Notes: generated by a model from the letters alone, not told the origin. Positions 27,262-36,476 are shown, counted from the stretch's first letter. The stretch is 64,000 bases of DNA from Mariluticola halotolerans (GCF_021611515.1 NZ_CP090960.1:2356001-2420000); one strand, 5' to 3'. Program-made: numbers and translations.

Positions 27262-27819
27262 TTATTCGCTCTTGGGCTCTTCGGCAGGTGCCTCTGCAGC
27301 CGCAGCGGCTTCTTCAGCGGCCTTGGCTTCTGCGGCAGCAGCCTCTTCAGCGGCGCGCTCGGCGGCGAGGGCAAGAGCTGCTTCCTCGCGCTCTTTTTCG
27401 CGCTGGGCACGGGCTTCCAGAGCGGCTTCGCGCTCGGTCTGCTCGATCTTTTTGGTGCGGGCGCTGGTCGATTCGAAAATACGCGCCGATTTACCGCGAC
27501 GATCGCGCAGGTAGTAAAGCTTGGCGCGCCGGACCTTGCCGCGCTTGAGAACTTCGATCTTGTCGATGTTCGGGGAGTAGATGGGGAACACACGTTCCAC
27601 GCCTTCACCATAGGAAATCTTGCGTACGGTGAAGCTTTCCATGAGGCCGGAGCCCTGACGCGAAATCACAACGCCTTCATAGGCCTGCAAACGCTCACGG
27701 GTACCTTCGCGCACCTTGACCCAAACCTTGACGGTATCGCCATGGGTGAAGTCAGGGGTTTCGCGCTTGGCGGCCAATTCCTCGGCGTGCTCTTTTTCGA
27801 GCTGCTGAATAATGTTCAT
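27262..27819 (-). CDS. rplS: 50S ribosomal protein L19 with a long Ala/Glu-rich tail
   Basis: Residues 1 to about 125 are an ordinary L19 ([51 protein letters not shown]). L19 sits at the 30S-50S interface. The final 60 residues are low-complexity, rich in Ala, Glu and Arg ([17 protein letters not shown] and onward), making 185 residues instead of the usual 115-130. Tails of this kind occur in some Alphaproteobacteria. S16 in the same operon carries a similar tail. Confidence 0.96.
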   Translation of the reverse strand: MNIIQQLEKEHAEELAAKRETPDFTHGDTVKVWVKVREGTRERLQAYEGVVISRQGSGLMESFTVRKISYGEGVERVFPIYSPNIDKIEVLKRGKVRRAKLYYLRDRRGKSARIFESTSARTKKIEQTEREAALEARAQREKEREEAALALAAERAAEEAAAAEAKAAEEAAAAAEAPAEEPKSE

Positions 27820-27842
27820 TTCAATAATCCGTTTTTGATCTT

Positions 27843-27949
27843 TTCAAAGGGGTGTTTACCGGATGCGGTTCAGCATCCTTTTCACCCGGTCTTGGTTGGA
27901 CGGAGTTTCGTCGCGCGGGTCATACCTGAGGATGGGCCAAGAGTCCAAC
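27843..27949 (-). promoter_or_regulatory. Structured rplS leader
   Basis: The 241-base gap 27820-28060 has a hairpin GGATGC-GGTTCA-GCATCC (27861-27878). GTTGGAC (27895-27901) can pair with GTCCAAC (27943-27949), while the overlapping CTTGG (27891-27895) can pair with CCAAG (27937-27941); the two pairings exclude each other. An L19-type autogenous leader is possible but not shown. Confidence 0.3.
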
Positions 27950-28060
27950 AGAAATAAGTGCGGTTTTACTGATGTCGGCAAGGTTATCCATGAGAACAGG
28001 CATAGAATCTGTCACCCGGCGCCGTGAAAGCGGCCCTTTATTACTGATGATCAGTTTGCA

Positions 28061-28744
28061 TCAGGTCTTTTTCAGGTCCGGCCGGCGGGCGCGGGTCAGG
28101 GCTTCACTCTCGGCACGGCGCCATTTCTCGATTTTGCCGTGATCGCCGGAGGTCAGGATTTCAGGGATCTCATGGCCCTCAAAATTCTGCGGCCGTGTGT
28201 AATGGGGATATTCCAGCCCGCCGGATTCAAAGCTTTCATCATCTCTACTGGCCTCGGCGCCCAATACACCGGGGATCAGGCGGGCCACGGCTTCAAGCAA
28301 TACCATGGCGGCAACTTCGCCCCCTGCGAGCACATAATCGCCGATCGAGATTTCCTCGAGATTGCGGGCATCAATGACGCGCTGGTCGACGCCTTCAAAC
28401 CGGCCGCAGACAATAACCGCGCCGGGGCCAAGCGCCAGTTCGCGGGCCCGGGCCTGGGTCAGCGGTTTGCCGCGCGGGCTCATCAGAATGCGCGGGCGCG
28501 GATCGTTTTGAGGGGCCACATGGTCGATGGCACTGGCCAGAATATCGGGTTTGAGCACCATGCCGGGGCCGCCGCCCGCCGGGGTATCGTCGACAGTGCG
28601 GTGCTTGTCGGTGGCGAAATCGCGCAATGCCACGGTATCAAGTGACCAGAGGCCCTCATTAAGCCCCCGGCCGATGACCGACACGCCCAATGGGCCGGGA
28701 AACATATCCGGGAACAGGGTGATGACCGAGGCACGAAAGCTCAC
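28061..28744 (-). CDS. trmD: tRNA (guanine37-N1)-methyltransferase
   Basis: The 227-residue SPOUT-fold enzyme methylates G37 of tRNAs to prevent frameshifts. Motifs include [25 protein letters not shown] and [13 protein letters not shown] with [10 protein letters not shown], which form the knotted SAM site. It overlaps rimM by four bases and precedes rplS after 241 bases. Length and order are standard. Confidence 0.96.
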   Translation of the reverse strand: MSFRASVITLFPDMFPGPLGVSVIGRGLNEGLWSLDTVALRDFATDKHRTVDDTPAGGGPGMVLKPDILASAIDHVAPQNDPRPRILMSPRGKPLTQARARELALGPGAVIVCGRFEGVDQRVIDARNLEEISIGDYVLAGGEVAAMVLLEAVARLIPGVLGAEASRDDESFESGGLEYPHYTRPQNFEGHEIPEILTSGDHGKIEKWRRAESEALTRARRPDLKKT

Positions 28745-29283
28745 GCTTCGCCCTCGACAATAATTTCCTCGGGCGGATTAACGACGAGATAGCCCTCGGC
28801 GACATGAATTTCGGGGATGACTGCGCGGGTGAAGGGATAGAGCACGGATTTGCCGCTATTGGCCCCGATCTCAATCAGGTCATCGGCACCAAAGTTCGGC
28901 ACGGCCAGCACACGGCCCAAAACGGTGCCATCTGTCAGGCGGCCTTCAAGCCCGATCAGGTCGGCATGATAGAAATCATCCTCGTCCATTTCATCGGGCA
29001 GGTGGTCGCGGGGAATATAGAGTTCGACACCATTGAGCTTTTCGGCAGCATCACGGTCAGCAACACCGGCGATACGGGCAACAATGACGGTTTTGGCCGG
29101 CCGGGCGGAGAGGATGGTGATCTCAAGGCCGGGCTTGTTCGTCGATAGCGGCGAATAGTCCTTGATGCTGACCGGGTCTTCCGTGAAAGACTGGATGCGG
29201 ACTTCGCCGCGAATGCCATGGGCCGCACCGATGCGGCCCATGAGCACGAGCGTTGTGTCCGGGCTGTTGGTCTGCCCGGCCAT
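28741..29283 (-). CDS. rimM: Ribosome maturation factor RimM
   Basis: The 180-residue protein has the N-terminal RimM domain ([19 protein letters not shown]) and the C-terminal PRC barrel ([31 protein letters not shown]). It helps assemble the 30S head by binding S19. It follows rpsP by two bases and overlaps trmD by four, so the three are tightly coupled. Confidence 0.95.
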   Translation of the reverse strand: MAGQTNSPDTTLVLMGRIGAAHGIRGEVRIQSFTEDPVSIKDYSPLSTNKPGLEITILSARPAKTVIVARIAGVADRDAAEKLNGVELYIPRDHLPDEMDEDDFYHADLIGLEGRLTDGTVLGRVLAVPNFGADDLIEIGANSGKSVLYPFTRAVIPEIHVAEGYLVVNPPEEIIVEGEA

Positions 29284-29285
29284 GC

Positions 29286-29735
29286 TTATTCTGCCTTGGC
29301 TTCTTCAGCAGCAGCAGCTTCTTCGGCCGGTGCCTCTTCAGCGGGTGCTTCTTCAACGGCGGGTGCGTTGGCGGCTTCTTCGGCTGCGGCCTTGGCGTCA
29401 GCTTCAGCCTGGGCTTTTTCTTCAGCACGTTCCTTGGCTTTTGCGCCTGGCTCGGCCTTTTTCGGGTTGTTGCGGGCTTCGCGCTTGATCAGGCCTTCGG
29501 CATCAAGGAAGCGGGCAACACGGTCGGTCGGCTGGGCACCAACGGAGAGCCAGTGACGGGCGCGCTCAACGTCGAGCTTGATGCGCTCTTCGGAATCCTT
29601 GGGCAGCATGGGGTTATACGAACCGATACGCTCGATGAAACGGCCATCGCGCGGCGAACGGGCATCGGCAATCACCACGTGATAGTAAGGACGCTTCTTG
29701 GAACCACCACGGGCGAGACGCATTTTAAGGGACAT
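29286..29735 (-). CDS. rpsP: 30S ribosomal protein S16 with a long Ala/Glu-rich tail
   Basis: The first 85 residues are normal S16 ([30 protein letters not shown]). The remainder, about 60 residues, is a low-complexity Lys then Ala/Glu-rich tail ([19 protein letters not shown]), making 149 residues compared with the usual 80-110. AGGAG precedes the start. It follows ffh by 45 bases and begins the rpsP-rimM-trmD-rplS part of the operon. Confidence 0.96.
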   Translation of the reverse strand: MSLKMRLARGGSKKRPYYHVVIADARSPRDGRFIERIGSYNPMLPKDSEERIKLDVERARHWLSVGAQPTDRVARFLDAEGLIKREARNNPKKAEPGAKAKERAEEKAQAEADAKAAAEEAANAPAVEEAPAEEAPAEEAAAAEEAKAE

Positions 29736-29780
29736 TTTTTACTCCTGAGATAATCTTGGCTTTGTTTGAATGTGTTCGGT

Positions 29781-31370
29781 TTATTTCTTCTTGGTCGGCA
29801 GGCCGCCACCCAATCCCGGCAGGCCGGGAAAGCGTGGTGTGCCCAGACCGGGCAAAGCAGGTTTTCCGCCGCCGAGTTTTGCAAAATCGGCAGGCAGGGA
29901 TTCGGTGATATCCTTGGGCATTTCCTGGGGCAGGGCTGATGGGTCCATGCCCATTTGCCGCGCCATCTGCTCAAGTTGTTTGGGGTCCATACTGGACAGG
30001 TCGGGCATGCCGCCACCCTGACTGGCAGGCATTTTGCCGCCCATCATGCCGGCGAGCGCGCCCATGCCACCGCCGCGCGAGACTTTTTTCATCATGTCGG
30101 CCATTTGCCGATGCTGCTTGATCAGCTTGTTAATGTCGGAGACCTGCATGCCGGAGCCGGCAGCGATGCGCTTGCGGCGCGAGGCGTTGAGAAGTTCGGG
30201 GGCGGCCCGTTCCTTCTTGGTCATGGAATTGATGATGGCGACCTGGCGATCAAAGACCTTTTCATCCACCTTGGCGTTGGCCATGGCTTTTTTCATCTGG
30301 CCCATGCCCGGCATCAGGCCCATCAGGGCGCCCATGCCGCCCATTTTTTTCATCTGCAATAGCTGGCTTTTCAGGTCTTCGAGATCGAAATGACCCTTTT
30401 TCAGCTTTTTGGCCATTTTCGCCGCGTCTTCGGCGGAAACGTTCTCGGCAGCCTTTTCGACCAGCGCGACAATGTCGCCCTTGCCCAGAATACGGTCGGC
30501 GATGCGGCCGGGATGGAAATCCTCAAGCGCATCCATTTTCTCGCCGGTACCGATGAGCTTGATCGGCTTGCCGGTGGCGGCCCGCATGGAGAGGGCGGCA
30601 CCGCCGCGGCCATCACCATCAACACGGGTCAGCACGATGCCGGTAATATCAACGCGCTCGTCAAAGGAGCGGGCCAGATTGACCGCGTCCTGACCGGTCA
30701 GGGCATCGACAACCAGCAGCACTTCATGGGGATCGGCGATCTGCTTGATCTCGGCGGTTTCCGCCATCAGCTCTTCGTCGATATGGGTCCGGCCGGCAGT
30801 ATCGAGAAACAGGACGTCATAACCGCCCAGTTTGCCCTCTTTTGCGGCCCGCGCGGCAATCTCAACCGGCGTCTGGCCGGCGACAATCTCAAGCGTGTCG
30901 ACGCCAACCTGCTCGCCCAGCACCTTGAGCTGTTCCATGGCGGCGGGGCGGCGGGTATCGAGCGAGGCCATCAGAACTTTCTTGTTCTGGCGGTCCTTCA
31001 AACGCTTGGCGATCTTCGCCGTCGTTGTGGTTTTGCCCGAGCCTTGCAGACCGACCATGAGGATGGTCACCGGCGGATTGGCATTGAGCGAAATGGTGTT
31101 GGCTTCTTCGCCCAGCACGCGCACCAGTTCGTCATGGACGATCTTGATGACCTGCTGGCCGGGGGTCACCGATTTGGTGACTTCGGCACCAATGGCGCGT
31201 TCGCCGACCTGTTCGGTAAAGGCACGCACGACTTCAAGGGAAACGTCGGCTTCGATCAGCGCGCGGCGGATTTCGCGCAGCGCTGCGTTCACGTCCGCTT
31301 CGCCAAGGGCGCCGCGGCCGGTCAGGCCTTTGAAAATATTACCCAGACGATCGCTGAGAGTATCGAACAT
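29781..31370 (-). CDS. ffh: Signal recognition particle protein Ffh
   Basis: The 529-residue protein has the N domain, the SRP GTPase G domain (GLQGSGKTTTTAKIAKRL, DTAGR, TRVDGDGRGG) and the Met-rich M domain that binds signal peptides and 4.5S RNA (MGGMGALMGLMPGMGQMK). A Gly/Pro/Met-rich C-terminus ends in PGLGGGLPTKKK. It works with FtsY, encoded at 38.8 kb in this window, to target membrane proteins. Confidence 0.97.
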   Translation of the reverse strand: MFDTLSDRLGNIFKGLTGRGALGEADVNAALREIRRALIEADVSLEVVRAFTEQVGERAIGAEVTKSVTPGQQVIKIVHDELVRVLGEEANTISLNANPPVTILMVGLQGSGKTTTTAKIAKRLKDRQNKKVLMASLDTRRPAAMEQLKVLGEQVGVDTLEIVAGQTPVEIAARAAKEGKLGGYDVLFLDTAGRTHIDEELMAETAEIKQIADPHEVLLVVDALTGQDAVNLARSFDERVDITGIVLTRVDGDGRGGAALSMRAATGKPIKLIGTGEKMDALEDFHPGRIADRILGKGDIVALVEKAAENVSAEDAAKMAKKLKKGHFDLEDLKSQLLQMKKMGGMGALMGLMPGMGQMKKAMANAKVDEKVFDRQVAIINSMTKKERAAPELLNASRRKRIAAGSGMQVSDINKLIKQHRQMADMMKKVSRGGGMGALAGMMGGKMPASQGGGMPDLSSMDPKQLEQMARQMGMDPSALPQEMPKDITESLPADFAKLGGGKPALPGLGTPRFPGLPGLGGGLPTKKK

Positions 31371-31751
31371 CTATTTTTCCCTTTTCCCGCCCATAAACCA
31401 GAAAACCGATATGGGGTTTAAAACCCCAAAACCAAATTACACCCGCGGGCGCAACGCGCTGGCGGGTGGGGACCGTGGGCCTCTCGGGCACACTAGTGGC
31501 TCGGTTCGTCTGGCTCTTTGGCAGAGTTGGCGGTTTATAAGGGAAAGCCTGTCCCCAAGTCAATCCGCTGTGGGGTCATGGTTGCCGGGCGGGCGGCACC
31601 GGTTCCTGTGCGGGCCGGGCAAAACTTGCCGATTAAAGGCATGTTTTGCCGCCTTTTCGCTAATGCCATGTTTTCAAGCCATTGTAAAACATATGAAATT
31701 TGTTGGCACGCAATATGCAAATCCATGGGCAGGATACGGAGATATGCGCCC
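31371..31751. other. Gene-free gap between ffh and the hypothetical gene
   Basis: This 381-base stretch holds the divergent promoters. It contains the sigma-54-like box at 31704-31719 and an inverted repeat ATGTTTT (31668-31674)/AAAACAT (31686-31692), the latter 12 bases upstream of that box. No RNA gene is recognised. Confidence 0.5.
31704..31719 (+). promoter_or_regulatory. Sigma-54-like promoter of the hypothetical gene
   Basis: TGGCACGCAATATGCA matches the -24 box fully and the -12 box except for one base (ATGCA instead of TTGCA); the GG and GC dinucleotides are 10 bases apart as required. Transcription would begin about 20 bases before the ATG at 31752. Confidence 0.55.
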
Positions 31752-32849
31752 ATGACCAGTATCAATGCCACGAGCTATAATCCCTATTACGACAATAGCT
31801 ATGCCGGTACAGTCGCTGCGGCCAATGCCGCAAAAGCGGGGCAGACGACGAGCGCGCCGGGCACTGCAACGGCTGCCGGGTTTGATCAGGCAACGGATAT
31901 CGTCTTGTCGGATGCGGCAAAGGCTGTGCTCGCGGGCAAGGATTTTACGACGATCTCGACCGATATGCGCCAGACGCTTGATGGCCTCCTGTCTGACGCC
32001 GGTTTGTCCTCGCCCTACAAGGATGGCGCGCTGGCGATTGATCTGACGACAATTGACCGGCGCTCGCTTTATGCGATGGCCAGCAATGGGGGTGACCTGT
32101 TCAATGCCGAGGAGCAGAAGGCGGCGAAATCAGAGCTCGCCCGGCGCTTTGATGCGGCTTTGGCCGGGCCGGCGGCTGTCGCGCGAATTACCGGGGATTT
32201 GACGGACCTTTATGCGGCAGGGGCGGCGCATATGGATGGGGCCAGTGCCGAGGAAAAGGCGAGCCTGGTCTGGATTGCCCAGCGGGCGGCCCTGACCGAG
32301 GCGCAGGCAGCGGTCAAAAATGATCCCGGTTCCTTGCCGAATGTCGCCAATGATCCGGTAGCGAACTATCTGGTGCGGGCCGAGACCGGCGAGGTCGATC
32401 AACCGCGTCCGTTCGATAGTGTCGCCAGGGATGTGCGGGTTGTGCTCGACAAGCAATATGCCGATGCAAGGGCTGGGGGCGCGGCGAACCCGAAGCCGGA
32501 TTACGGCCAGTTTGGCAGCCGGTCGCTGGCCGCCATTGTCCTTAATCAGGGGTCGCTGTTTTCCGATGCGGAAATCATGAGCGCCAAGGGTGAAATGCGC
32601 ACGCGCTCGAGCGCGACCTTGCTGGCCTGTTCAACCGAAGCGGGTAAATCAGGCGACCCCACCGCATTGGCCAAGAACATTATCAGCGCCTTTGCCTCGC
32701 TGAGTGTGGAAGAGCGGGCAGCGGCAGGCTGGAGCGAGGCGCTTTATCAAACCGCGCTGTCAAATTACGAAAGTTCGGCCAAACTGGCGCAGATGTTTGG
32801 CACCAGCGAAGCCTCTGCCGGGGCGAAAACCCTTTTGAGCTTTCTTTAG
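31752..32849 (+). CDS. Hypothetical protein, helical, no recognised family
   Basis: The ATG at 31752 gives 365 residues; a longer frame reaches back to 31518 but would run across the sigma-54-like promoter. There is no signal peptide or membrane span. The N-terminus is polar and Asn/Tyr-rich (MTSINATSYNPYYDNSYAG), then Ala/Thr-rich and probably disordered up to about residue 45. The remainder is mostly helical (DIVLSDAAKAVLAGK, LDGLLSDAGLSSPYKDGAL, RSLAAIVLNQGSLFSDAEIMSAKGEM). A disordered Ser/Thr/Asn start without a signal peptide is seen in some flagellar or type III exported proteins, but no such family was recognised. The small gene that follows is on the opposite strand. Confidence 0.8.
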   Translation: MTSINATSYNPYYDNSYAGTVAAANAAKAGQTTSAPGTATAAGFDQATDIVLSDAAKAVLAGKDFTTISTDMRQTLDGLLSDAGLSSPYKDGALAIDLTTIDRRSLYAMASNGGDLFNAEEQKAAKSELARRFDAALAGPAAVARITGDLTDLYAAGAAHMDGASAEEKASLVWIAQRAALTEAQAAVKNDPGSLPNVANDPVANYLVRAETGEVDQPRPFDSVARDVRVVLDKQYADARAGGAANPKPDYGQFGSRSLAAIVLNQGSLFSDAEIMSAKGEMRTRSSATLLACSTEAGKSGDPTALAKNIISAFASLSVEERAAAGWSEALYQTALSNYESSAKLAQMFGTSEASAGAKTLLSFL

Positions 32850-32852
32850 GCC

Positions 32853-33050
32853 CTAGCGTTTGGGCCGGGCGAATTCGGCTTCCAGCTGACGTTCAATCTC
32901 GACAAGATCCTCGGGCAGGGGCATGCCGGTTGCGCGCATCTCGCCGAGCATTTCATGAATGCGTCCCGCCAGTTCATGCTTGTCTTCAGGCTGGTTGGTC
33001 ATTTGCTCAAGCGCTAGAAAAATACCGGCTTTAAGATCTTCAAAGGCCAT
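32853..33050 (-). CDS. Small hypothetical protein
   Basis: The 65-residue acidic helical protein begins MAFEDLKAGIFLALEQM and ends IERQLEAEFARPKR. GAGG lies 9 bases before its ATG at 33050. The open frame continues upstream for another 240 residues, but that part is a shadow of the aminopeptidase gene. No domain is recognised. It converges on the hypothetical gene with only 3 bases between them and diverges from the aminopeptidase gene. Confidence 0.65.
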   Translation of the reverse strand: MAFEDLKAGIFLALEQMTNQPEDKHELAGRIHEMLGEMRATGMPLPEDLVEIERQLEAEFARPKR

Positions 33051-33194
33051 TTCAACATCCTCTTGGTTGCTGCTAAGCTTCACATATTGCGTGGCATATA
33101 TCCATGCATTTCGACGGGCGGATAGCCGCGGCGGTACTGGAAATCCGCGCCGCGATCCGCCATATAAAGCGTTCACGCCACAAGGAATTTCATC

Positions 33195-34430
33195 ATGCCC
33201 CATACCCAATTCGCCACGCCCATCGACAAGCTTGCCGAAGTGGCGATCAAGGTTGGCCTTAGATTGGAAGAGGGGCAGGATCTGGTGATGACAGCGCCCA
33301 TGGCCGCCTTGCCGCTGGTGCGGCGCATCACCGAACATGCCTATAAGAACGGGGCGGGGCTGGTGACGACGCTGTTTTCCGACGAGGAAATGACGCTGGC
33401 GCGCTATCACCATGCCCCCGATGCCAGTTTCGACAAGGCGGCGGGCTGGTTGTACGAGGGCATGGCCAAGGCGTTCGACAATAATGCGGCGCGGCTGGCG
33501 ATTGCCGGCGATAATCCGCTCATGCTGAGCGGTGAGGACGCGGCAAAAGTGGCGCGGGCCAACAAGGCCAATTCCACAGCCTACAAGCCGGCGCTGGAAA
33601 AGATCGCCGGGTTCGATATCAACTGGAACATTGTCTCCTACCCCAATCCCAGCTGGGCCAAGGTGATGTTCCCCGATGATCCCGACGAGATTGCGATCGC
33701 CAAGCTGGCGCATGCAATTTTTGCAGCCTCGCGGGTTGATGTGGCCGACCCGATTGCGGCCTGGGCCGAGCATAATGCCAATCTCAAGGTACGTTCGAGC
33801 TGGCTTAACGGGCAGAATTTCGCGGCTCTACATTATACCGGGCCGGGCACTGATCTGACGCTCGGGTTGGCGGACGGGCACGAATGGCATGGTGGTGCCT
33901 CAACGGCCAAGAACGGCATTACCTGCAATCCCAATATTCCCACCGAGGAAGTGTTCACCACCCCGCACCGGCTGAAAGCGGAGGGCTATGTGCGCTCCAC
34001 CAAGCCGCTGTCACATCAGGGCACGCTGATCGATGATATTGAGGTGAAATTCGAGGGCGGCAAGATTGTCAGCGCCAAGGCGAGCCGGGGCGAAGAGGTT
34101 TTGCTCAAGGTGCTCGACACCGATGAGGGCGCGCGCCGTCTCGGGGAAGTGGCGCTGGTGCCGCATTCCTCGCCGATTTCCGCGTCGGGCCTGTTGTTCT
34201 TCAACACGCTGTTTGATGAGAACGCGGCCTGCCATATCGCGCTTGGCCAGTGTTATGCCAAATGTTTCAAGGGCGGCGACACCATCACCCCTGATGAGGT
34301 CAAGGCGCAGGGCGGCAATGCTTCCCTGATCCATATTGACTGGATGATCGGGTCGGACCAGATCGATATCGACGGCATTACCCAGAGTGGCGAAAAAGTA
34401 CCGGTGTTCCGCAAGGGTGAGTGGGCCTAA
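33195..34430 (+). CDS. Aminopeptidase of the M29 family
   Basis: The 411-residue protein is full length for family M29 (AmpS/aminopeptidase T), a cytoplasmic dimeric enzyme with two metal ions. The metal ligands are visible in the C-terminal domain: a Glu in PTEEVFTTPH, a Glu in LGEVALVPH, the His in FDENAACHIALG and the HxD in SLIHIDWMIG. AAGGAATT precedes the start. It removes N-terminal amino acids from peptides. It converges on the TPR-sulfotransferase gene. Confidence 0.94.
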   Translation: MPHTQFATPIDKLAEVAIKVGLRLEEGQDLVMTAPMAALPLVRRITEHAYKNGAGLVTTLFSDEEMTLARYHHAPDASFDKAAGWLYEGMAKAFDNNAARLAIAGDNPLMLSGEDAAKVARANKANSTAYKPALEKIAGFDINWNIVSYPNPSWAKVMFPDDPDEIAIAKLAHAIFAASRVDVADPIAAWAEHNANLKVRSSWLNGQNFAALHYTGPGTDLTLGLADGHEWHGGASTAKNGITCNPNIPTEEVFTTPHRLKAEGYVRSTKPLSHQGTLIDDIEVKFEGGKIVSAKASRGEEVLLKVLDTDEGARRLGEVALVPHSSPISASGLLFFNTLFDENAACHIALGQCYAKCFKGGDTITPDEVKAQGGNASLIHIDWMIGSDQIDIDGITQSGEKVPVFRKGEWA

Positions 34431-34433
34431 GGG

Positions 34434-36425
34434 CTACCCATCCACGGGCCCTTCGGCCAGGACTTCCAATAGCGGGTTCAGCGCCTCGCCATAACGGTCG
34501 GCGAGCTTGACGGAGGTTTTGTAGATCGGCTGGCGCACCTGAGAGAAGCTGGCGGTTTTGACCTGCCGTTCGTTCTTGTGAAAATCAAGAACGGCCGGGT
34601 CCCAGTCCAGCCCGCAATGGGCGAGGAGGGCGCGGGTTTCGCCCTCCTGATCGGCGACCAGTTTTTCATAGTCGACATCATGGATGGCACCGGGCAGCAC
34701 CTGGTGCCAATGGCCCATCAGCGTGCGATAGACATTGTGATAATTGCCCAGTTCGCTCAGGTCATAAGCATAGCGCAGACCGTTGCCGGCGAAATAATTC
34801 TTGAAGATCGACAGGCAATTATCGGCGGCTGAGCGGCGGCAATGAATGATCTTGGCATTGGGCAGCATCAGCTTGATCAGCCCGATGCGCCAGAAATTGG
34901 TTGGCATCTTGTCGGTGATGAACCGCGCCTCGGGGGCCAGTTTATGCAATTTCTCCAGATAGTCTGTGCCCAGTTGCCCGAAATGTTCCGGCGGCATATC
35001 GGCGATTTGCGGGGCCATGAGACCATTATCGCCGATCATGCCGTTCGCGCGCATCGGTTCCGCCAGAAAGCGCAATTCACCGGCACCATGAACCTGTGGG
35101 TGGCTGGCTAGAATCTGCTCAACCAGACTGGTGCCTGACCGGGGCATGCCGAGGATGAAGATTGGTGCGTCGTCCGGATCGCCGGTCTCTTTGTGTTTTT
35201 CAAACAGGGCGGGGGTGAAGATTTCACGGATACGATCCGCTTTCACCTGTTCCTGGGTGCTGTCATAGGCATAGTTTGCGCGGCGGATGGCATTGGCTTC
35301 GAGCACATAATCGAATGCGGTTTGGTAGGCTTTTTGGTCTTCACCAATTTTCCCAAGGGCAAAGGCGAGATGCATGCGGTGCAAACCACCCGGTTCGGCC
35401 CGCTGATAGGCGGCCCGCAGGGCTTCGGTGTCGCTATTCTCTGTACTGTGCCGAATAAGATTGGCGATGCCGCGATGCGCCTCTGAATGATCCGGGTCGC
35501 GGGCAAGTGTCTGCCGATAGGCGGCCAGCGCCGGCTCGGTCTGGCCGGCCTGGCTCAGCATCCGGCCCAGATTGTAATGGGCATCGATAAAACCGGGATT
35601 GAGGGCGATTGCCTGGTGATAGGCCTTAATGGCCTGATCGATGTGGTCGAGACCGGCATAAGCGCGTCCCAGATTACTGTAAAATCCAGCCTGCGGCTGC
35701 AATTGAATGGCTTTGAGAAGCACGGGTATGGCGGCGTCAAACCGTTCGGCGAGACAGAGTGCCCAGCCGAGATTGTTGTGAAGATTGGCATTGCCGGGCT
35801 GAAGGCGGGTCGCGGCCAGAAATGCAGCGGCAGCGGCATTTGCGTCTTCGATGGCCAGAAAGGACAAGCCCAGATTGTTGTGCGCCTCGGCATAGCGGGG
35901 GGCATTTGCGAGGGCTCTTTTGAATTCGGGAATAGCTTCGGCGTGCTTGCCCTGCGCCTGCAATACCACACCAATATTGTTGTGAACCGCAGGGTTTTCA
36001 GGATCAAGCGCGCCCGCCCTGCGATAGCATGCGAGGGCTTTTTCAAATTGCCCGGTTTCGCGATGAATGAGGCCGAGATTATTGTAATAGGCCATTTCGT
36101 CGGGCCGGGTGGCGATGGCGCAGGTGATATGCTTGGCCGCGGCCTGATGATTGCCCATAAGGCGTTCGGTCAGGCCAAGCAGGTGGTTGGCATCGGCATG
36201 GCCGGGGTCGATGGTGAGGATTTTCTGATAGAGCGTTTTGGCTCCTTGCAGCTCGCCGCGCTGTTGTTTGTCGATCCCCTCTTGCAGTAAGGCGTCAACA
36301 TGCGCTGCGTGAGCCGGATTCAATTGCGGCGGCGGGGTGCGATTTTTCATTGGACCGGTTTCGGGGTTTGGCGTCGTGACGCTGGTTTGAATCAGGTCCC
36401 GTTCCCCCCGGACAGGCGCGTTCAT
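34434..36425 (-). CDS. TPR-repeat protein with C-terminal sulfotransferase domain, paralogue 1
   Basis: From the ATG at 36425 the protein has 663 residues. About ten TPR units fill the first 370 residues (for example AYYNNLGLIHRETGQFEKALACYRRA). The C-terminal part is a PAPS-dependent sulfotransferase-type domain, beginning PIFILGMPRSGTSLVEQIL (5'-phosphosulfate loop) and AKIIHCRRSAADNCLS (3'-phosphate loop). The acceptor is unknown; related fusions have been linked to sulfation of proteins or surface sugars. A paralogue lies at 55.9 kb. An ATG at 36350 is also possible. No signal peptide is seen. Confidence 0.88.
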   Translation of the reverse strand: MNAPVRGERDLIQTSVTTPNPETGPMKNRTPPPQLNPAHAAHVDALLQEGIDKQQRGELQGAKTLYQKILTIDPGHADANHLLGLTERLMGNHQAAAKHITCAIATRPDEMAYYNNLGLIHRETGQFEKALACYRRAGALDPENPAVHNNIGVVLQAQGKHAEAIPEFKRALANAPRYAEAHNNLGLSFLAIEDANAAAAAFLAATRLQPGNANLHNNLGWALCLAERFDAAIPVLLKAIQLQPQAGFYSNLGRAYAGLDHIDQAIKAYHQAIALNPGFIDAHYNLGRMLSQAGQTEPALAAYRQTLARDPDHSEAHRGIANLIRHSTENSDTEALRAAYQRAEPGGLHRMHLAFALGKIGEDQKAYQTAFDYVLEANAIRRANYAYDSTQEQVKADRIREIFTPALFEKHKETGDPDDAPIFILGMPRSGTSLVEQILASHPQVHGAGELRFLAEPMRANGMIGDNGLMAPQIADMPPEHFGQLGTDYLEKLHKLAPEARFITDKMPTNFWRIGLIKLMLPNAKIIHCRRSAADNCLSIFKNYFAGNGLRYAYDLSELGNYHNVYRTLMGHWHQVLPGAIHDVDYEKLVADQEGETRALLAHCGLDWDPAVLDFHKNERQVKTASFSQVRQPIYKTSVKLADRYGEALNPLLEVLAEGPVDG

Positions 36426-36449
36426 CACTGAGCCGGAATGGGGTGAGAA

Positions 36450-36476
36450 TGTGACCGTCAGTGTCACAAAATTGTG
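36450..36476. promoter_or_regulatory. Overlapping palindromes in the sulfotransferase/dapF gap
   Basis: TGTGAC (36450-36455) and GTCACA (36463-36468) form one palindrome, and CACAA-AA-TTGTG (36465-36476) forms another overlapping it. They lie 25-51 bases upstream of the sulfotransferase start on the minus strand. The first resembles a CRP site but has too long a spacer. The binding protein is unknown. Confidence 0.35.

Noticed and set aside
32853-33773. Full 306-codon minus-strand frame
   Set aside because: Only the last 65 codons have a ribosome site and protein-like composition; the rest is opposite the aminopeptidase gene.
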